From the NCBI RefSeq assembly GCF_043641665.1, contig NC_092183.1, forward strand, positions 5,791,501 to 5,855,500: a stretch of 64,000 nt of DNA, given 5' to 3'. The position numbers and the translations under genes were made by a program. Below the pieces are notes generated by a model that searched no databases, was not told the origin of the DNA, and saw only the letters and a program-made list of their open reading frames with translations. Shown here one piece after another: positions 25,454-42,900 of the stretch; positions within the stretch are counted from its first letter, which is position 1, and every line of letters begins with the position of its first letter. Source of the DNA: Enoplosus armatus. Taxonomy: Eukaryota; Chordata; Actinopteri; Centrarchiformes; Enoplosidae.

Positions 25454-28400
25454 TTATTAAAATAATTTGTCCACTATTGTTGGTTTAATACTCGAGATAG
25501 CAAGGTGATCTCTATGACCTCTCCCTCTGAATTTCTGTGTATGGATTGTCAAACTGCAACCATCACTTCATAACATGTTAATCAAGGAATTAATCATGAC
25601 AGACAAGAGGCTGTAACTCTTTTTATTTATTTTAAGGAACATTTATTTAGATGTTCACCCACAATTTGACAAGTCATCTGATTATATCACCAAATGTTAT
25701 ATTTGTATGTATATAGGGACTGATGACACTAATCACAAGCAAACTCCGCAGTCAAGTTTGCATTCCTATAAGTTTGAGTCAGAGAAGTGCCATGACTTTT
25801 AACTCTGCATCTGTTGTCCAACACTGACATAAGCTGTCATTGTTTTTCTGCTGTAGAGGGGTGACCACGGCCCTCAAATACCTGCATATGTGCTTGGTTT
25901 GAAATTTATTTGAAAATCATGAAAGTGACATGAAATCACAAATCAGGGATAACTAATGATGACTGATGTGAAGATCCTTGTGTCTGAGAGGGGTCACCGA
26001 GGAGACCGTTAGTGCAAATGCTGTAAAGCCGTAGGAGTTGTCTTTGGTTGGCCTGAGTCTTGGTAGCAGTACAACATGTGGTTTTAGGCCAGACTGCAGC
26101 CCTTACATGGAGCCAGTTTGGCAGAGTGGAGGGGGTTGATGGCGTCTTTCTGGGGAAAGTTGTGTTGTGTGTTTGACCTAGCGCTAGAGGAAATGCAATT
26201 ATTTTACTGAATGCGACCCAGTGGACTACCATTACACAACATTAGTGGAACATGTTATCAGCAAGCAGATACCCAACCCTTACTGCCAGTATACTGTGCT
26301 ACAACATGCTGCGTCCACATTGTTTGTAATATATTGCACAAAACAAAATGAACAAATCTGGGGAAAATGCTGAAAAGGTTTTGAATGAGATGAGTCATGT
26401 TTGCATCAAAATAATTAAAATTAAGTTTGTGCAGGATAACAGTATTTACATTGAAATGAAGCCTCCAAATGTTGGTAATATATCTGAAACGAACGTAACG
26501 CTAACCTGAAACACTAAATTGGTTTATTACCCTTTCTGTGGTGGATATGAAGTAAGCTCTGGTCTACTTGTATGTCCTGATAGTTAAGTGTTATTGTCTG
26601 CAAATAACAAGTAAAAGCACCAGACACGTCTTCAAATATGTTTTCTAAGAGCCTTGTGTTAATTTTAGTTTGTTATTATAACATAAGATTAATATGATGT
26701 TTCTACCTTGATGGGGTAATGTGAGATTACAGCCATCTTTAATCTAATATTGAAATTGCTGTTAATGTGAAATTTAATTGGATTTATTTTATGTAAAAGA
26801 AAACAAAAAACAGTGCAAAATTTCTGAAACTTCATCATACTGAAATTTGAAATTTTAGCTTTTACTTCAAAAAGCTTGAAGCTTTTAAAAAAAAACAAAA
26901 AAAAAACAAGCAACATTCCACTTAATGAACAAATTCATTTGTCACTGGCAAGAAAGATTCGGAGGCATTTTTGAAAAGAGCCATGGCTTTCAGGTCAGTT
27001 GCCTTAACTTTAATTCACTCCTTCTGTGTAATGTACCATTTCTGTTATTTTTGTTGTGTCATCTGTAGAGTTCAAAACATCGTATCATGACCATGTTTCG
27101 ATGCAGATCATTGTCTTCAAAGCTGCACTAGACTACCCATCCCCGAGTGATAATGGGAGCAACAGTTTTACATGTTTTATATTTTGCTCTAATGTTTCAT
27201 TTCATCACTTCCTGTGGACTTTTCACAAGTGACCATACTTGACACTAGTAATCAATTTGGGCAAATAAAAGATTTATGTGGAGTCTCAAATGTGATAGAG
27301 ACATTCTTGTGTGTAGTTGCCTCACCTTGTGACATTGGCTGTGCTAACTTTATTTGTACATAAAGGTCTTACCCTAGCGCAGCTTTAACTCTGCTAACCA
27401 GGGCGGCCGCGCACTGCTGACAGCTACTGTAAAGTGTAAAAGTCAGAAGGCATGAACATTGAACAAATGAACAAATTATCCAGTAAAAGTGATCTGGAAC
27501 TTTAGCAGTTGGGTTTAGATTTTAATTATTGAAATGACATAAGCTCATTTTGGGAATGAAAGTGGTTTTTTTTTATTGGATGATTTTGGTTGTGTGGGGG
27601 TTTATTTGTGCCAGATACACTCACTTCTTATGGAAACTCATCCCTGCTGGGGAAATAAAAAAGACAAAAAGATATATATATTTTATTCTCAAAGTCAGAA
27701 TAACAAAGTGATATCTTGATTTACTAAATATGATTTATGAGATTTTGACTTGACATTTTTTTTTGTCTTAGTTTCTCAGAATTTTCACTTAGTGTGTGGA
27801 ATAGTGTATTTTATCGCAATTTTGACTTCATTTCATAATAGTGGGAGATGCAATGAAATGTTTTAGTTTTTCTTTTCTCTTTTTTCTGTCTCTTTTCAGG
27901 TCAGGCCATATAATTGTTGTCATTTATTTCTCTGGTTTCAAAGTGTGTTCATTTGTAGAGAAATGTTTAATACTTTTTGCCTGAGAGTGACTTTTCTGCA
28001 CTTGTGTTTTGCCACAGTAAGCAGCACGATGCTAAAACTGTGGAATTGAAGATCAATGCACAGCTCTGACACAGCACAACACACAACAGAGGCTCTTGTG
28101 TTTACCTTGAGAAAGAAAATATCAGTTTATGTTTTAATAAACCTAACTGCAAAGAAAACTTGGACAGTAGCAATACACAGTAACTGGGTTGAAAAGCATA
28201 GGAATAGTTTAAGCTATGTACATTAATTACAGTTACATGTTTAACTATGCTATATTGTGCAATATCGCCTTTATTTAAACTATGTAAAGGTTAGTAGTGA
28301 TGTAGTTTTCTAATGTGCATGGGCATTAATTTTACTATGGTGATGATGAGAATTTCAAGTTAAGTAGATTAGAGGAGACTTTTGGTCCTGGAGAATGCTT

Positions 28401-29999
28401 TTGCACTACAGCACTTCTCCCACAAATTAAATTAAGGTAAATGCAAATAATGGTATACAACACAATTTAATGTATATGATACATACTTTGTATTTTTTCC
28501 GGTATGGGGAGGTTCAACTGAATGACTGCCAGCCATGAGATTAAAATGGTATTAGGTTAGTATTTAAGTCTTTTTGTTTTACTACTCATAGAAAAACTAA
28601 TTAATTTTGTCCCAAATGGAGCATTTTAAATGACATCCAGAACACCTCAGCAATACACCAGATTAAGACAATCAACTATTCTAATTAAGAGTGACATCAG
28701 AAATCCTTATGTCACATGTAAAGTTTTGCAGTGCGCTCTGCAATTAAATGGTCAGTACATTAAAAAATACATTGTATAGGTTGCTAGTAAAGTGGTATCA
28801 GTAAATAGATTAGCCTTTTGTCTCATAGTTATTGTTAATCTTTTTGTTCTCTGTATTTTCCCTCCTTTTTATCATTTTGACAGCTATTAGTATTATTACA
28901 ATATAGCTAAATTTCTCAGGAAACCAGCTAGTACTCACTTCTTTTTTGAGTTGATTGCCTATTTTCTATTACACCTGGTATTTTTATTAATTTAAACAGT
29001 TGTTTTATACAGTTACAGTTTTATATGCATTTCTATACATTCTTTTCTAGTTTGGTGTATTTAATATTGACTGCTGGTTTAAAACAAAATGTGTTTGTGT
29101 TTTTAAAGAAACCACTTGGTTTATCCTTGATTCTGGGTTTTTTTTTTGTCAGTGATCATGTATAAATTGAGCTGTATTGTTTCAGGATTGTTGTGTCCTC
29201 ATTGTGATTAGCACAGATGAAGTGTGTGTGCGAGTGTTATCCGTGTGTATGTATGTTGGCATGATGAGACCCCTTGATGTTCATTCTTGTTGTTTTTCCT
29301 CTTTAAAATCTTTATTTTGTGGGTACAAAATCTTTTTTTTTTTCTCAACAATTCCCAACTAACATCCAATCATGGGTAATGTACAAATTTGGCTTCATTC
29401 AGTGTTTGGTTGCCATACGTTTTTCATTAATAAGGAAATCATCAATGCATCAGTATTGCCATGAATGATGTGACAGTGAGTATCCTGTGTGAACATGTTT
29501 CCCATCCTCTCCTGCACACCATCCACTAAAAGTAAAATCAAATAAACTTGTTTGAACAAATTTCTCTTGGTTTCTGTTGCCATTTTCAAAACCACAGTAT
29601 AAACTGCCATGATGATGGCCTTAAGGTGCATCCTGCTCTGCTACCTGATAATCAGGCCCTTTCCCTGTATCAAAATCTAGTTTTAAGACATTCATCATCT
29701 CAGTTTTGTGCCTTTGTGTAGCATGTTCCTAAATTACAGTATTTAAATTGCCCAATAACAAATCTGGTAATACTCTTATCAGATAAACCATAGGAAAACG
29801 GTATACATTGCTCAGAGAATGGGAAAAGGGGGGTGCTAGTAAGGGGCAATAATTTTTAGCAGCTTAATCTCGCCATGTCTTAACAGCATCAAGTGTAAAT
29901 TTTTCTTGTGGTTTCCACTGAGCTTTAACAGCTCTGTGCCGAGTAGTTAAATGACTGACACAATATAATTAACATTAACAAATGTATAGGTCCATGGCA
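25454..29999. other. Gene-free interval between lrrc8a and ppil3
   Basis: AT-rich sequence with short poly-A and poly-T runs, for example near 26885-26910 and 29330-29342. I saw no exon, RNA gene or complete mobile element. Part of it may be extended lrrc8a 3' UTR. A stretch near 27660-27850 repeats 'gtcagaat'-like and 'gagattttgac'-like words reminiscent of a degraded MITE, but this is weak. Confidence 0.4.
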
Positions 30000-30133
30000 C
30001 TTAAATGTTGCTATATGTATGTGCGCTTTTTTAAAATGACCGCAAATCCCTTGCGGAACTATTCTGCGCCGGGCTACTGCACCTAGACGGACGTGTTTCT
30101 CCGACACACTTGTTCGTAGACGCAACGTTTGAA

Positions 30134-31586
30134 ATGGTAAATATTATCGTAAGAATTTCCAGTCGGTATCTGTCAACATGAAGCCACCAAACAGTTAAAA
30201 AAAGCTATTAACTAATGAGGAGGTTTAACGCGGATACGTTTGTTACGAGCCAGTCCAGAAACGTCCCCTCTGTAATGAGAACTTATTTTTGCAGTCTGGC
30301 TGACAGGCTAAGCTAACGTTAGGTAGCAAGCAGTCGTGAATGGCCGCTCTTGTGCATCTTAAAAGTTAACGTGTTTTCTTTCTGTTGTGACTTTTGCAGG
30401 CTGTTACCCTTCACACAGATCTAGGAGAATTTAAAATTGAATTATTTTGTGAGCGCACACCGAAAGCATGTGAGGTAAGTGAAATGCTCCAGCTCTTTAG
30501 GTTTGCGTTTGCATCTAAGTTGTGTCATTATATTACTGCATATATAATTATAACTTATACAGTTCCTTGCTTATATTATATATTATTACAGACATGGTTG
30601 TGTTGTGTTTTTTTCACCGTTTTTATGTTTGCGTTAGTTTGAGTTGAAAACGTATTGCACACAACCTGTGATAAGAATGCTGTAATTTCTACATCGCCTA
30701 AACCGAGATGTACACATCTTTTCCCCAACAAAGTCGTGGAATATCCTGACATGTTTTTACTATTTACAGAACTTTCTTGCTTTGTGTGCCAGTGGGTTCT
30801 ACAACGGCTGTGTCTTCCACCGAAATATTAAAGGCTTCATGGTTCAAACTGGAGATCCCACAGGTATACAGGAGTGCTGTTGCATCTGCTGCATTTCAAT
30901 ACTAAAATGTCTGAATTCACATCCTCACTTCCTGTTCGTTGTTGCCTGTACCTTTTTTTTTTATTAAACCATTCAGGCACAGGAAAAGGTGGAACAAGTA
31001 TATGGGGTCGCAAATTTGAAGATGAGTACAGCGAACACCTAAAAGTGAGTACCTACTAACTGTAGCTTGTTTTTACCTAATATTGCGTCAGGGGTGTGTC
31101 TGTAACATTGACACTTTTGTATTCTTCTGCTTTTTTTATTTATTTCAGCATAATGTAAGAGGAGTGGTCTCAATGGCAAACAATGGCCCCAACACGAATG
31201 GCTCTCAATTTTTCTTCACATATGCCAAACAACCCCATCTGGACATGAAGTACACAGTGTTTGGAAAGTACGCAACCTTAAACTACAATAAATGGGTGTT
31301 TATAGTGAGTGAGATAGAAATAATGATAGGGATATAAGAGATAATGAAAATAGTTTTGGCTCTATGGACAGCTAGTTAGGGTGTGCTTGACAGTTATTGA
31401 TTGATTAAAATGTAATTTTAAGTTGCATTTAATTGCATCTTGTTCTCCTCAACATGTAGGATCATCGATGGCCTGGAAACACTGGATGAGCTGGAGAAAC
31501 TGCCTGTCAATGAGAAGACGTTCCGACCGCTGACTGAAACCCGGATAAAGGATGTGACCATTCATGCCAACCCCTTTGCTGGATAG
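30134..31586 (+). CDS. ppil3: Peptidyl-prolyl isomerase-like 3 (cyclophilin), six coding exons
   Basis: Single-domain cyclophilin that catalyses cis-trans isomerisation of proline bonds; the family member PPIL3 is found in spliceosomes. Exons are 30134-30136 (the ATG alone), 30400-30474, 30770-30863, 30977-31044, 31149-31267 and 31460-31586. All have GT-AG junctions and compatible phases, giving 161 residues, the same length as human PPIL3. Active-site residues in the cyclophilin pattern are visible: [15 protein letters not shown] with Arg44, Phe49, Met50 and Gln52, then [17 protein letters not shown]. The tail ends in HANPF plus two residues as in mammals. There is no targeting signal. The start is fixed because the codon before the second exon is the only in-frame ATG joined by a good GTAAAT donor. 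Confidence 0.97.
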
Positions 31587-31930
31587 ACGACTTTCTCTTC
31601 AAATATGCAGATAGGCCTTTAACACAGGCTGATGTTTCCAATAAGCCAACTGATAAAGTGTATAGTACCTTGCCTAATTCAGGGGTATGCTTTCTCCACT
31701 TTCTAGCTACGTATGATTATTAATTTTAAGAAATGGTTTGCATCCCCTTTAAACTCATCTTGATGGGACAAAGCCTTTGTGTTGGAGAAGTATGTTATTC
31801 TTCACATATACATCTTCATTCATTCACAATTTGGTCCAAAAACCAAACACGCCTGACTTTTACTACAGCACTGCTATACAGATTCTGTTTTTTTTAGGAT
31901 ATGTAAATATATTGCCCATGTTTTTTACTA

Positions 31931-31936
31931 AATAAA
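31931..31936 (+). terminator. ppil3: ppil3 poly(A) signal
   Basis: A canonical AATAAA lies about 345 bases past the ppil3 stop codon and about 250 bases before the next gene's start codon. Confidence 0.7.
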
Positions 31937-32183
31937 ACTTTTATAATCAACATTCTGTCTTTAGCATGATTTCAAAACATTTTCTGCGACATTTTCAAAT
32001 GTCTTCACTTCAAGAGACAAGACGCTGAAGGTGTGGTTGGAAGTGTAGAGAAGGAGCAACGTAGCGTATATGAACTACAAATCGGTATCTGCTGCGTCAA
32101 ACTGCGTCATCACTAGTGGACGAAGCATATAGCACTGCCTTTAGCTAAGTTAATGCAAACTACATGCAAGCCTTACAAAAAGC

Positions 32184-35231
<3,048 letters not shown>

Positions 35232-36990
35232 GATCATGTACGTTAAGATACAGCAGTCTGCTAATATAATGCTTTCACCCTCTTAAGTGTTCCTGTGTTT
35301 TTGTATCGAACAAGGCTGCAGCTGAAAGAATCCCCCTATTGCCACTAACACTGATCGGGTGGGGGGCGGGGGTGGGGGTTGAACAAGGCATTACTTCAAG
35401 AACACAGTTTTCTATGTTTACAATGGTAGTAGCTGCCACAAGCAGGCAGTTTAAATGCATTTTATTTTCTCACTTTGCTATGAAGTTTTCTTTGATGGAA
35501 AAAAAAATGTGAAAGCTGCTTATCAACAAAGGTTTCAGACATTTATTGAATTACCTGCTGAGTCATTAGACTTCATTCACGCACCGTAAAATGTCTGTAC
35601 AGACCAAACACTGTAAGCTTATGTACCATGGTAGTTTAGTGTTGTGTATTGTAAGAAATCCTCTGAGTTTATAGATTGGTGGGACCAACCATAATTGCTG
35701 CACCTTTGAGTGACAAACACAAAAAGTAAAAAAAAAAAGAAAAAAAAAAGAGGATGGTAATGTCCTAAATTAGTTGATTGTCTCGCACAGTTTAATACAA
35801 ACCGATTGTAGACTCCTTAAAGCTCCAAATGACCAAAAATGTGAGAAAGCATGACATTGATGCCTGGTTTTGAACTGGAAAGCTAATCAGAATTTAAATA
35901 AAAATTAAATAGAATCCACTGTAGATAATAAAGGTTGCATAATTATAGACATTTAGAGAGATAAAAACTGATAGCATCAGACTCAGTGTCAGATAGTACA
36001 AAGAGTATTGAAAACGTTAAAATACTACCTTGAAAATATAATTTAATGAATTTGGCCTGCGTGTATTTTACAATCTTCCCTTTTTAGTAAAAGAACAGTC
36101 ATTGCTTTGCTGAGGGCTGACATGAGTTTATCATACGAGTGTCAACTTTTACAGCACCAGGTGTCACCTCTGTGTCATCCCAGATTTTATCAGGTAACGG
36201 CTGTGAGATGAGAGGTGCAGTACGAGGTAGCATCTTGACACATTTTCTCGGTTCACACTGTGGAAAGCTTCGGTCCACTTTAACATGGAAAGTACCACAC
36301 AGCAGTTGTTTGTGTGAACATATCTGTATAAACGCGGGGTCTCTCAGCACAGGACAGTTATTAGAGGCTCAAAAAGACTTACCTGGAGACAGCATGTCTG
36401 TGTGTCTGAGGCACACTGTATACCTGAATGAGTGATATGATGTTGATACTGTATATGCCAAAAGGCTGTGGAACAATAACTATTGCACTTTATATTACAA
36501 TATACAGTACATATACATGTATAAATAATACTTAAACATTAAAATAGGAATTATTGCATTTGCAGATGTAACTGTTTCATATTTCTGTACAGATCTCTTT
36601 TGGAAAAAACGTTTTAGGTTTTTGTAAAATCGGGTATCAGACCGTGAAGAAAATATGATACAACATGGTCCGAGAGGTGACGGAACGAGACGTTCATATT
36701 ACTTCCTTCCAAAAGGGGCCTTCAGGTCTTGTATCACACAAACAAGTCTCTGAAAAAGGAGCTTATTATTGTTTTCCATAGGCTGATTAGTGCTAGAAGT
36801 CTTATCTCTGCATTTTCAATGGGCCCTCTTTCTCTGGTGCCCCCTCCTGTTTCTGCAGTCCAAGCATATTTTGTAGAGAGAAAATGGGGGGTCTGTTGAT
36901 CAGGAAACCACAGAAGCATTAGTCTTCCCCCGTCCAACCTCCTCCATGCAGTAACTCCTTTGAGGAGTATTCCCGGCCCCTCCACAGGCC
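35232..36990. other. Convergent 3' UTRs of the reductase and collagen genes
   Basis: Plus-strand AATAAA hexamers at 35897-35902 and 35927-35932 could end the reductase mRNA. A minus-strand AATAAA at 35542-35547 could end the collagen mRNA. If these are used, the two transcripts overlap by several hundred bases. A broken poly-A run lies at about 35728-35750. No coding exon was recognised. Confidence 0.45.
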
Positions 36991-39926
36991 CTATAAGAAG
37001 CACACCGGCCCCACCTCCAGGTGATAGCGTGCGCCAGTTTCTGTGGTTGGTAGGTTGTACACATCCACTATGGGGAGTAAGTTTGGATCCTGGGTCTGGA
37101 AGATGAAGTGGGTCTGACGCCAGCGACCATCTTTGATCTGAAAGTGAAGGTTGCATTATGCTAAAAATAATGAAGATTTACATTTTAAAGATTCAACAAA
37201 CAACGTCCCAGTTACTCTGAACAGACTTCATTGTGCGACTTCACTGTTTTTGGAACTACTTTATACCAAAAACGTTGACATTGAGGTCTGTGGATTAGTC
37301 AAAGTAACAGGGACACTGCTGTGTGCCTGTCAAACTAAATTCCATTCATCTACTCTGTATTGGGTTGCAGGCAGACGTATTAGAAACAGATGTCTCAAAA
37401 CCTGGATGGTATCTGCATAGATACCACTAGAGCTAAGTGAGAAAACATGTTTTGTTGTGGGTAAAGTATGGAGCTAGCTCAAGAAAGCGATTTGTTTTTT
37501 ACATTTCTTGCTGTGTACGAATTAAACAAACAAGCTATAAAATGTGTCAATTAGTAAGCTTTGGGGGTGCTGGTTGGCAGATTCTTTAGACTTTGGTCAG
37601 AGCCAGGCTAGCAGTTTCCCCTTGCTTCCAGTATTAATGCTAAGCTAAGCTAACTGCCTCCTGGCTTCAGCTCCATACTTAAAAGGTTTCCTGTGGAGGT
37701 TTTGACCTTTGTAGCGTCATGGAGCGTGTTTTCTATAAGTGGGTCCCTGTTTTGTTTATCTCATGCACGCTCGTGGGTGACATGACACACGTCTCTGCCA
37801 GTGGTTTCACACTCTTCCACTGCTCTACAGGTGGCGGAACACGCTAACATATGCTGCAGCAATGCGCCAGCAAAGGCAGAGAAGAAGACTGCTAGCAAGT
37901 AAACATGTAAACAATGCTAGATTTTAAATATTTAAAAAAATCTATTTTCGCAAATGTTTTGAGGAAGGACATTCATTCAAAAAGTTTGTTAGATCTCAAG
38001 GATACACACAATGCATTTTGGTGAGCAGCACTGAATGTTAACTTAACTTTAGTTTGTTTACAAGAAAACTCCACAGGGTGAAGGCGCCCTGCGGAGTTGT
38101 CTCACACAAACACGAGCGTTGGATCGATATTCTCATCCAACATAGAAATTCTACTTTGAATCCATGGCAGAAAAGTAACAGTGCATACCCAGCAGTCGTC
38201 TCGGGGTATGAGCGGCTCCAGGAGGTCGCCTGCCTGAATCTTCTCCCCCGTCCAGGCCTTGAAGCTCACAGCCCTGGATGAAGGTTGCAGGGAGGCTCCT
38301 GCTGCCCACACAGGTGTGTTGAGGCAGTGAATGGTGATGTGCTGCACGGCCTCAGTGCTCAAAAGGTGGACGAAGTTCATCTGGATACGACCCACTCCTA
38401 TCTCCAACTGTAACACAAGTGTATTTTTGATTGACTGATACATTTGAGTAGATGAAGAATGAGTGTTTCTCAAATAATCATGATTTAGAAAACAGGCCTG
38501 TTCTAATGACAGTTTCTTCACAAGATCTTCCTGATATAAACATAAATAACGGGACTTGTTGTTGGCAAGTATAGATAGAAGCACTTGAGCACAATCAATT
38601 TGGGAGTTCATAACAGACTCCAGTTCTGTTATTAATTAGTTACATCTGGATCACAGAGTGTGCCTTTAAGTATGATTGTCTGCCCCTTTTTTATTTCATG
38701 TACAGTGTATGCAGGCCTTTAGTCTGCCTGTCTGTGTTTGAAATAGCTTATGGCTGAATTATAACTCCAACACAAAGGAATGAAAGGAGAGTTTAAGATT
38801 CTGGAGGTTTACTTGCCAGCTGAATGAGCCTTTGATTTAGCTTTAAATGGGAAGCCTTGAGATTCATTGTGAGAATTATCCATCGAGAGAACCACCAGCG
38901 AATGAACAGCTGTGCACTTTAATTTATCACATGAACAACATTCAACTATAAGCTCCTCTACTTCTTGAAGCAGAGAACATTCTCCACATGCACACAAGCA
39001 ATCATGCATTTGATATTCATCCGATGTCTGCATAATAAGCTCCGAAGTGATCTCTGCATCTAAGTGATATGAGCTTACATTCTACTGGGTGTTTTGGTCT
39101 AGCTGACACAAATGGCTAAATACAGAAGTGAACCGAACCTTGGATACTGTGATAGGTTTCAGGCAAGTCTGTCCTCCACCAGTGAAGTTGCACGTCACTT
39201 CAATAGTGTCAGCAGCGCAGCCGAGGTTTGGGTCGATCCAGTAAGTGCCTGTCGAAGAGCAGCAGCAGAGGAAGAATCAGCTCTTAACTAATAAGAACAG
39301 AATGAATACGTGCACAGAAATAACAGTTTAAATGTCTCCTCACCATCGTACATCCTCTGTTCACAGTTGTACAGGTCTCGGCAGATTCGTGCAGGGTTGT
39401 CACGGGTTCCCAGCGGGTTCTTAAGACTCTGGATCAGAGTGCTGAGATGCTGCAAGGTCTTGAAGATCTCTGTACTCTGGTCTAACATGGGCAGGTCCAT
39501 GCTCTGATAGTTCTGCTTTGGACATAAACATTGGCATGATTATTTCAAATGTAATTTCTATTACATTTCAGCCTTTATTAGATTGATGGACTTTAGTTGG
39601 ATTTCTAACTTATGTAACTTTATACAGACTCATTCAGATTAATAGTAACCATTAGGAACCCAACAATCAACAGCGATTCCTTGCAATAAGCATAGTTTCA
39701 AAACTAACCTCTGGCCTCAGTGAAGCATGGGAATCGATGATGACTTGAAAGGCAGTACCAAGAGCCTCATTTCTCTACCAAGGAAGACAGCAAGGCAATA
39801 AGGTAACCACAACCATGGTCATTTTTACTTTTCAGTTTGAACTATAACATGTCATCATTTATAAAACCCTGAATTGACAAGAAAGAGAAACCCACTTACA
39901 AGTAAGAGGGCAGAACTGGGAAGACC
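36991..39926 (-). CDS. col27a1: col27a1 C-telopeptide and C-propeptide (COLFI domain) exons
   Basis: Six exons in transcription order: 39926-39900, 39774-39709, 39512-39344, 39248-39139, 38407-38189 and 37137-36991. They encode 245 residues that drive trimer assembly before C-proteinase removal. The first exon starts GLPSSALLL, where the helix stops. Eight cysteines are visible, in CRDLYNC, NLGC, VTC, QTC, HCLN, DDC and VCFL. One N-glycosylation sequon, NFT, lies in the conserved place after VTC. The phases 0/0/1/0/0 join cleanly. The reading frame ends in GPVCFL and a TAG at 36991-36993. DDC is followed by Trp from TGG at the last junction, where human has Lys (memory). Confidence 0.93.
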
Positions 39927-42900
39927 CTGAAAACCAAAGAGAGAAACCTGTATTATGTGCAACATCGACACACTTCTGTTTTGGGTTTTTTTTTGTGCTT
40001 TTGTAGCAACAGCCAGTCAGTTTATTTGTGTTCAGGGAGCAGTTCTGTGAATCCTAATGTCCACTGTTGGTGGTGAGTTCTGCCATTGTGCGACATGTCA
40101 AATACAGAAGAGAAGAGCTGCTGGCTAACAGTGGAAAACATGCACATCTAGAACTAGTTAGATTATTCTCACAGTTTAGGTACTGTGCAGATGCACAAAT
40201 GAGTTTTCCGTCTTCAGATGATTTTCCAGCAGACTAGATGCTGCACCCACGGCCGAGTCCACTGTTTTTTTATGTAACTTTGGGATCTGAATAATGAAAA
40301 CACACTTATTGTGACCACCCTCAGACCTCAGGTGTCATCAGATCCACCAAGAGACCATTTTCAGGATAACACCAATGGGAAAAAAAACGCCAATGGTGTA
40401 ACATGATCTCACTTGTGTTCAGTGTAGATCAGTAACACTACCTTGATACTAGTGGAGTTATCTAAATACTGTTACTTGTTTCATGAAACGTCTTAAAATG
40501 CAAAAAGAAAGATTTGGAAACAAGTGAAATTTTCAGGAGGAAAAGAGATCTTTTGACACACTCCTGTATGTATTTCATTTTGCATTACGACATTTTGACT
40601 CTCATGAAGACACGGTGAAGTCAAAACACTAGTCTGCACTATAAAAGACTGCAACAATCATTGTGTCTCTCCTTGATCTGAGAAGCACCTAATTCAGCTG
40701 CACATTTCTGGAAATCAATCAATCATAGTTCTCATTGGTGATTTATTTCACTTGTTTTGACGCTCAAATCTGGACAGAATTACATAAAAGGAAGACACAT
40801 TTTCATATGTAAAATGTACAAAATTAAAAACTTACTGGTGGTCCAGGTGGACCGCGAGGGCCGGGAGAGCCCTGAAAAAATAACATCACCACATTAGCCT
40901 TCAAATTATTTAACATTTGGCCTTTATAGAAGATGATAAAATAGTTCATTCATTTCTTCTAGGACTAAGCAGACCACAGACCTGTACAGAGAATAATGAT
41001 TAAGCTACAGAAGTGAATAATTACTCACCCTTGGTCCTTGCAACCCCTGTTGGAGTTCATAGAAAAAGAAATCAATATTCATGAGCGGACAATCCCACAA
41101 TAAGAGAATGAGAGCAGACCAGATATTATTCTATCGTGTGCAGTGCAACACAGTCTTTGTGCTATCGATTCAATAGACAGTCTTTATCTACTGTATGTTG
41201 AATCGCCCTCTCTCTTCTCTGCAAGCCTACACTCAGAAATCTTTTTTTTCTACACAGCAAATCCAATTTTCACGCAGCAGACCCATATGAATGTTGGCGT
41301 TTTAGGAGTGAATTGTGAATTATGCCTGTGTATGAGTGCTCAACAAACCTCTTAAAAAAGCTTGAGATGCGCATGCAGCCAACATTTATCACCCTGACAG
41401 GAATTCCACAGCAGCTAAGTGTCACTGTGAGTGTAACAACAAACAGTGGAGCGCAATAGGAAATGAAAAGTGCTGAGGGCAAAGGAGGCTCAGTGGTGTG
41501 CCGTCTCCATACTAAGTATCCTATTCTGTGCTCACAGTACAGACAGAAAAGGATTCATCAAAACAGCGCCACGCACCGTCTCCCCCCAACTTCCTTTGTC
41601 ACCCTGGGGTCCCTGATGGAGAGAAAGGAGACAGAGGATCATTCCATCACTGCCAAAAAGCAGAGAGAAGTCACATAAAGCTTGGCAGATAGGATGAGAT
41701 ATGAGGTACATACAGGATGACCGCTGGGGCCAATGATGCCAACGGGGCCCAAAGCTCCTTCCATACCCTGGAAAGTGGAGGCATGTTAGTGACTGAGGAC
41801 ACATATGATGGAGCATCTGATGGAGTACAGCTTATTTTTCATGGCAAGTGTGCAGTTTGTGGGGGTTCAGTGCATTGGCATTGGCTGAAATACTGCACTG
41901 AGTTACCAAACTACCATTCATCTTCATCTTACCATCAAACCACGTGGTCCTTTAGGTCCCTGTATCCCTGCTGAGCCAAAGTCTCCAGGGGGTCCCTTGA
42001 AAGACAAATATTTGTTGTAACGGTGGATAAGGTCTGGTAAGTTTAAAGGTTAAACCAGTATTAAGTACTGGCTGATCAATGTTGACCTCTATTGGCAACA
42101 AGTAGGATTTGTTACATTGACAAATTTATCTGGGATCCACCACGTTAATGCTAAAACAGCTGAAATGTCTAATGGCCTCTAGGCAGTGGCTCTAAGAAAA
42201 CACTTCAATTTCCAGACTAGATGTTACAAACAGTCTGTACTATATGCAAAATAAATAAATGACTTAGTTTCAAGGCTTCAGCTTCTAATATTTTTAAGAC
42301 TAGGGCTGCAACAAACCATTATAATTACTGATTAATCAATCGTTTTTTAAATTCATCAATTAACCATCTATTGTGAGAAATGTCAAAAGAATTAAAAAAA
42401 TTCACATCACAATTTAAATTGGTTGCCTAAAATCCTCACATCGAAGCTGGAAACCTCACATTTGTGCTTAATAAATTACTTAGCTGATCAACACAACATT
42501 AATTGGCAACAAATTGGATTACCGATTCTTTTATTTATTGACTAATCGTTTCAACGCTACACAAGACCTAACTAATGTCACTTGGTTGAATGTGTCTGTG
42601 GCGATTTTAACAAATGACACTCTTCATTAAAGAGATATTAACGTTTGCTTTACTGAGGGCAGTCGCAGCCTGTTACTCTCAGCGGGGTGAGTACCAATTA
42701 CTCACCCCTCCTCACGTCCACCCGTGTTCCCCTGTTCTTTGAGAGTTGTAAACCCAAACACAACCTTCCAAATGCCGCTTCAGATACTTGTGCGCGGTGT
42801 CACAGATGTTTTTAGATGGTGTAATGCCCCTGCATTAGTCTATGGGCAACACCACACAAAAAAAGTTCTGTTGTCTATATATAACATTTTCACATACCAC

